Of a stretch of DNA of 6,520 bases, positions 4,846 through 6,520 are shown piece by piece. The position numbers and the translations under genes are program-made. Under the pieces are notes generated by a model that saw only the letters and a program-made list of their open reading frames with translations, did no database searches and was not told the DNA's origin. The stretch's first letter is position 1, and each line of letters starts with the position of its first letter. This stretch comes from Bacteriovoracaceae bacterium (lineage in GTDB: Bacteria; Bdellovibrionota; Bacteriovoracia; Bacteriovoracales; Bacteriovoracaceae), in the NCBI GenBank assembly GCA_947448095.1, contig CANFNN010000170.1:1-6520 (forward strand). The letters run 5' to 3'.

Positions 4846-5421
4846 ATGCGTTTGATCTCAGCACTTCTTTGCCTTTGCCTCACATTTAACGTTATGGCCG
4901 CATCAGGCACAGTTCAAGAGCTTGAAAGAGCACTTGATGAGTATCAGTACTCTCTAACGGTTGAGTGGGATCAAAAAGATTCTGCCTTCATGACTGAGAA
5001 GACAGAGGCTTTCTACCAGACTCTTTCTCACTTAATGGACAATGGTCTGACTCAAAAACAAGTTATGGATCTCGTTGCAAAAAAATCTAAAAATCCTAAA
5101 GAACTTGAAGCTTTAACTCTGAAAATTAAAATGCTCGCTGAAAAAGCACCTTCTTCGCAAGTGCTGGCCCAAGTGATCACCGAAAACTCAAAAGGTTTTT
5201 ATTCTACAGGTGCTAGCTGGGATGGTTACGTCATCACTTCAATCGGTGTTGGTGTCGTGGTAGCAGCGTTGATTGGTTATTCAATTTTTTGGAGTAATTC
5301 ACACACTTGTGTTGCCACTGCTCAAGGAACTCAGTGTGGATGGGTTGCTCAGTATTACAATGGTCCACAGTACTATCAGTGCTGGGAAACTACTTATTGT
5401 ACTGAATACGTAAAAAACTAA
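4846..5421 (+). CDS. Hypothetical exported protein with glycine/valine-rich hydrophobic segment and Cys/aromatic-rich tail
   Basis: I do not recognise this family. The 191-aa product starts with a signal peptide, MRLISALLCLCLTFNVMA, with a likely cut after V-M-A (16-18). Residues 20-112 are soluble and probably helical, with many charged residues and no cysteine. A hydrophobic segment, GYVITSIGVGVVVAALIGYS, lies at 127-146. The tail, 150-191, is rich in Tyr, Trp, Gln and Thr and holds all four mature cysteines (155, 164, 179, 185). That is an even number, suiting two disulfides. It contains only one Lys and no Arg, unlike a normal cytoplasmic tail. The start is fixed by AAGGAGA. The gene has its own promoter and ends at a terminator hairpin shared with ileS. 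An envelope or surface role is likely, but no specific function can be assigned. The upstream methyltransferase is probably not its partner, given the 95-bp gap and separate promoter. Confidence 0.85.
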   Translation: MRLISALLCLCLTFNVMAASGTVQELERALDEYQYSLTVEWDQKDSAFMTEKTEAFYQTLSHLMDNGLTQKQVMDLVAKKSKNPKELEALTLKIKMLAEKAPSSQVLAQVITENSKGFYSTGASWDGYVITSIGVGVVVAALIGYSIFWSNSHTCVATAQGTQCGWVAQYYNGPQYYQCWETTYCTEYVKN

Positions 5422-5436
5422 GACCTCTGATTTTTG

Positions 5437-5470
5437 AAAGCAGTAAGAGTTTTAAACTCTTACTGCTTTT
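5437..5470 (+). terminator. Terminator hairpin between convergent genes, overlapping the ileS 3' end
   Basis: AAAGCAGTAAGAG (5437-5449) pairs perfectly with CTCTTACTGCTTT (5457-5469) around TTTTAAA. That is at least 13 bp, extendable by one or two A-T pairs into the loop. On the plus strand it starts 15 nt after the 5421 stop and ends in TTTT (5467-5470). On the minus strand it ends in TTT followed by C and A's, a poor T-run. It should terminate the 4846 gene and may also form the 3' end of ileS mRNA. The right arm lies inside the last ileS codons. Confidence 0.75.
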
Positions 5471-6520
5471 ACTTCAAATATCTCATCATCAATATCGTGA
5501 ACCATTGATCCCTCAAGCCTAGAAGTCGAAACCGATCCTTTCACCATCAGAGTCTCAGACGCAATGTAGCTTTGATATTTCAAAAAAACTTTTGCCAGCA
5601 TCTCTGAAGTATGAACAACCACTTCAATCCGATCTGATACATTAAAGTTTGAATCTTTTCTGGTTTTTTGAATCCGGCTGACGATTTCTCGCGCAAGTCC
5701 CTCATCAATTAAATCCTGATCCAGTGTGCAGTCGAGATCAATTGTCACAAAACGGTTTGTGACCGCTTGAGTTCCTTCCTTCGCTGTTCTGAAGACAAGA
5801 ATCTCTTCTGAATTGAAAGTCACTCCATTAAGAGTCACGGTGCCGCCGTCTTCAATTTTTTGAACTTCCACTGAAGAGAGCTTTTCAATCAGCGGACGAA
5901 AAGCCGCAAATTCTTTGCCGAGTTTTTTTCCTAGAACCGGAGAGTTGGGCTTGGCCGACAGAGTGACGAAGTCTGATTCATTGGTCATGTACTCAATCGT
6001 TTTAATATTAAGTTCAATCTTAATGTATTCTTCCAGCTTTTTAATTTCTTCTAAAAGATGCTGGTCCTGATGAATAATTTTAAGCGTTTTAAGTGGAGTT
6101 TTTACTTTTACACTTTCTTGAACACGTTTTTGACGACCAAGAAGAATCACTTGCTCCATACGGCCAACTGCCGTTTCAAGCGTGGCATTGATCATCTTTT
6201 CATTGGCCTCAGGGTAAGAGCAAAGGTGAACTGATTCTTCCATCTTGGCACCAAAGACTTTTAATTCTTGGTATATATGATCGGCCAAGAAAGGAGTAAA
6301 CGGCGCCATCAGCTGAGAGAGACTTTCAAGCGTTGTATAAAGAGTTGTATAGGCAGCCGTTTTATCTTCCGTCATGCCTTCTTCCCAGAAACGGCGACGA
6401 TTCAAACGAATATACCAGTTGGTCAAATCTTCAATAAAGTTGAAGAGCTCCGGAACCACATTGTAGAGGCGGTAGTTTTGCATTTCATGGTTCACGTTCT
6501 TAACTAAGGTTTGAAGCTTA
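5452..6520 (-). CDS. ileS: Isoleucyl-tRNA synthetase, type 2 (IleS2-like), C-terminal part; 5' end beyond the window
   Basis: IleRS is the cytoplasmic enzyme that charges tRNA-Ile. Only about the last 355 residues are visible. The reading frame stays open through 6520, so the GTG at 6493-6495 is an internal codon and the catalytic HIGH/KMSKS core lies to the right. Visible parts are the anticodon-binding helices with NWYIRLNRRRFW (about 6385-6420) and the TPFLADHIYQEL helix (about 6262-6297). A long C-terminal region follows, with VKTPLKTLKI and DEGLAREIVSRIQKTRK (about 5656-5706). This C-terminal region matches the eukaryote-like IleRS2 architecture (DUF5915). The CxxC zinc-binding tail of type 1 bacterial IleRS is absent. 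Family knowledge links type 2 enzymes with natural mupirocin resistance; that is inferred here. The stop TAA at 5452-5454 falls in the loop of a terminator-like hairpin. The gene is convergent with the 4846-5421 gene. Confidence 0.95.
   Translation of the reverse strand, partial: KLQTLVKNVNHEMQNYRLYNVVPELFNFIEDLTNWYIRLNRRRFWEEGMTEDKTAAYTTLYTTLESLSQLMAPFTPFLADHIYQELKVFGAKMEESVHLCSYPEANEKMINATLETAVGRMEQVILLGRQKRVQESVKVKTPLKTLKIIHQDQHLLEEIKKLEEYIKIELNIKTIEYMTNESDFVTLSAKPNSPVLGKKLGKEFAAFRPLIEKLSSVEVQKIEDGGTVTLNGVTFNSEEILVFRTAKEGTQAVTNRFVTIDLDCTLDQDLIDEGLAREIVSRIQKTRKDSNFNVSDRIEVVVHTSEMLAKVFLKYQSYIASETLMVKGSVSTSRLEGSMVHDIDDEIFEVKAVRV

Noticed and set aside
6493..6495. GTG as the start of the isoleucyl-tRNA synthetase fragment
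   Set aside because: The frame continues without a stop to the window edge with IleRS-like sequence (KLQTLVKN before the GTG), so the gene is cut by the window, not truncated.
6268..6507. 79-aa plus-strand open frame inside ileS
   Set aside because: It is antisense to conserved IleRS anticodon-binding sequence, with no supporting signals.

Overview
The window looks like ordinary chromosome from a Gram-negative bacterium of moderate GC (roughly 40-45% by eye). Two genes carry Sec-type signal peptides. The gene mix is an orphan rpsU, a eukaryote-like (type 2) isoleucyl-tRNA synthetase, and a small type III polyketide synthase operon. This would fit a predatory or free-living member of the Bdellovibrionota (Bacteriovorax/Peredibacter-like). 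That assignment is inference from gene content and style, not from a sequence search. No mobile element, CRISPR array, tRNA or rRNA is visible.

Layout. (1) 25-1269, minus strand: rarA (mgsA), an AAA+ replication-recombination ATPase. (2) 1270-1419: divergent promoter region serving rarA (left) and rpsU (right). (3) 1420-1638, plus strand: rpsU (ribosomal protein S21), alone and closed by a strong intrinsic terminator. (4) 1672-2451, minus strand: an unrecognised secreted helical protein, convergent with rpsU. (5) 2452-2553: a 102-bp divergent promoter region. (6) 2554-4750, plus strand: a tightly overlapping three-gene operon. It encodes a type III polyketide synthase with an intact Cys-His-Asn triad, a small polytopic membrane protein with two DEF...H/E motifs, and a UbiG/Coq3-like SAM methyltransferase. 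(7) 4846-5421, plus strand: an unrecognised exported protein with its own promoter and a cysteine- and aromatic-rich tail. (8) 5452-6520, minus strand: the C-terminal part of ileS, running off the right edge. It ends in a hairpin that also lies just after gene 7.

How the genes work together. The only multi-gene system is the 2554-4750 operon. The synthase probably builds a phenolic or pyrone lipid from a long acyl starter. The methyltransferase, whose relatives O-methylate polyprenylated quinols, would cap a hydroxyl. The membrane protein, rich in conserved-looking His/Glu/Asp, sits in the genetic position where a hydroxylase/oxidase or lipid-handling partner would be expected. A methylated alkyl-phenol or alkylquinone membrane lipid is the best working guess. 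The remaining genes are housekeeping (rarA, rpsU, ileS) or unknown exported proteins.

The most unusual non-coding pattern is that rarA, the 1672-2451 gene and the polyketide synthase gene all lack a Shine-Dalgarno sequence. Each has a -10-like hexamer 5-6 nt before its ATG, as expected for leaderless mRNAs. The other genes with visible upstream sequence have recognisable ribosome-binding sites.
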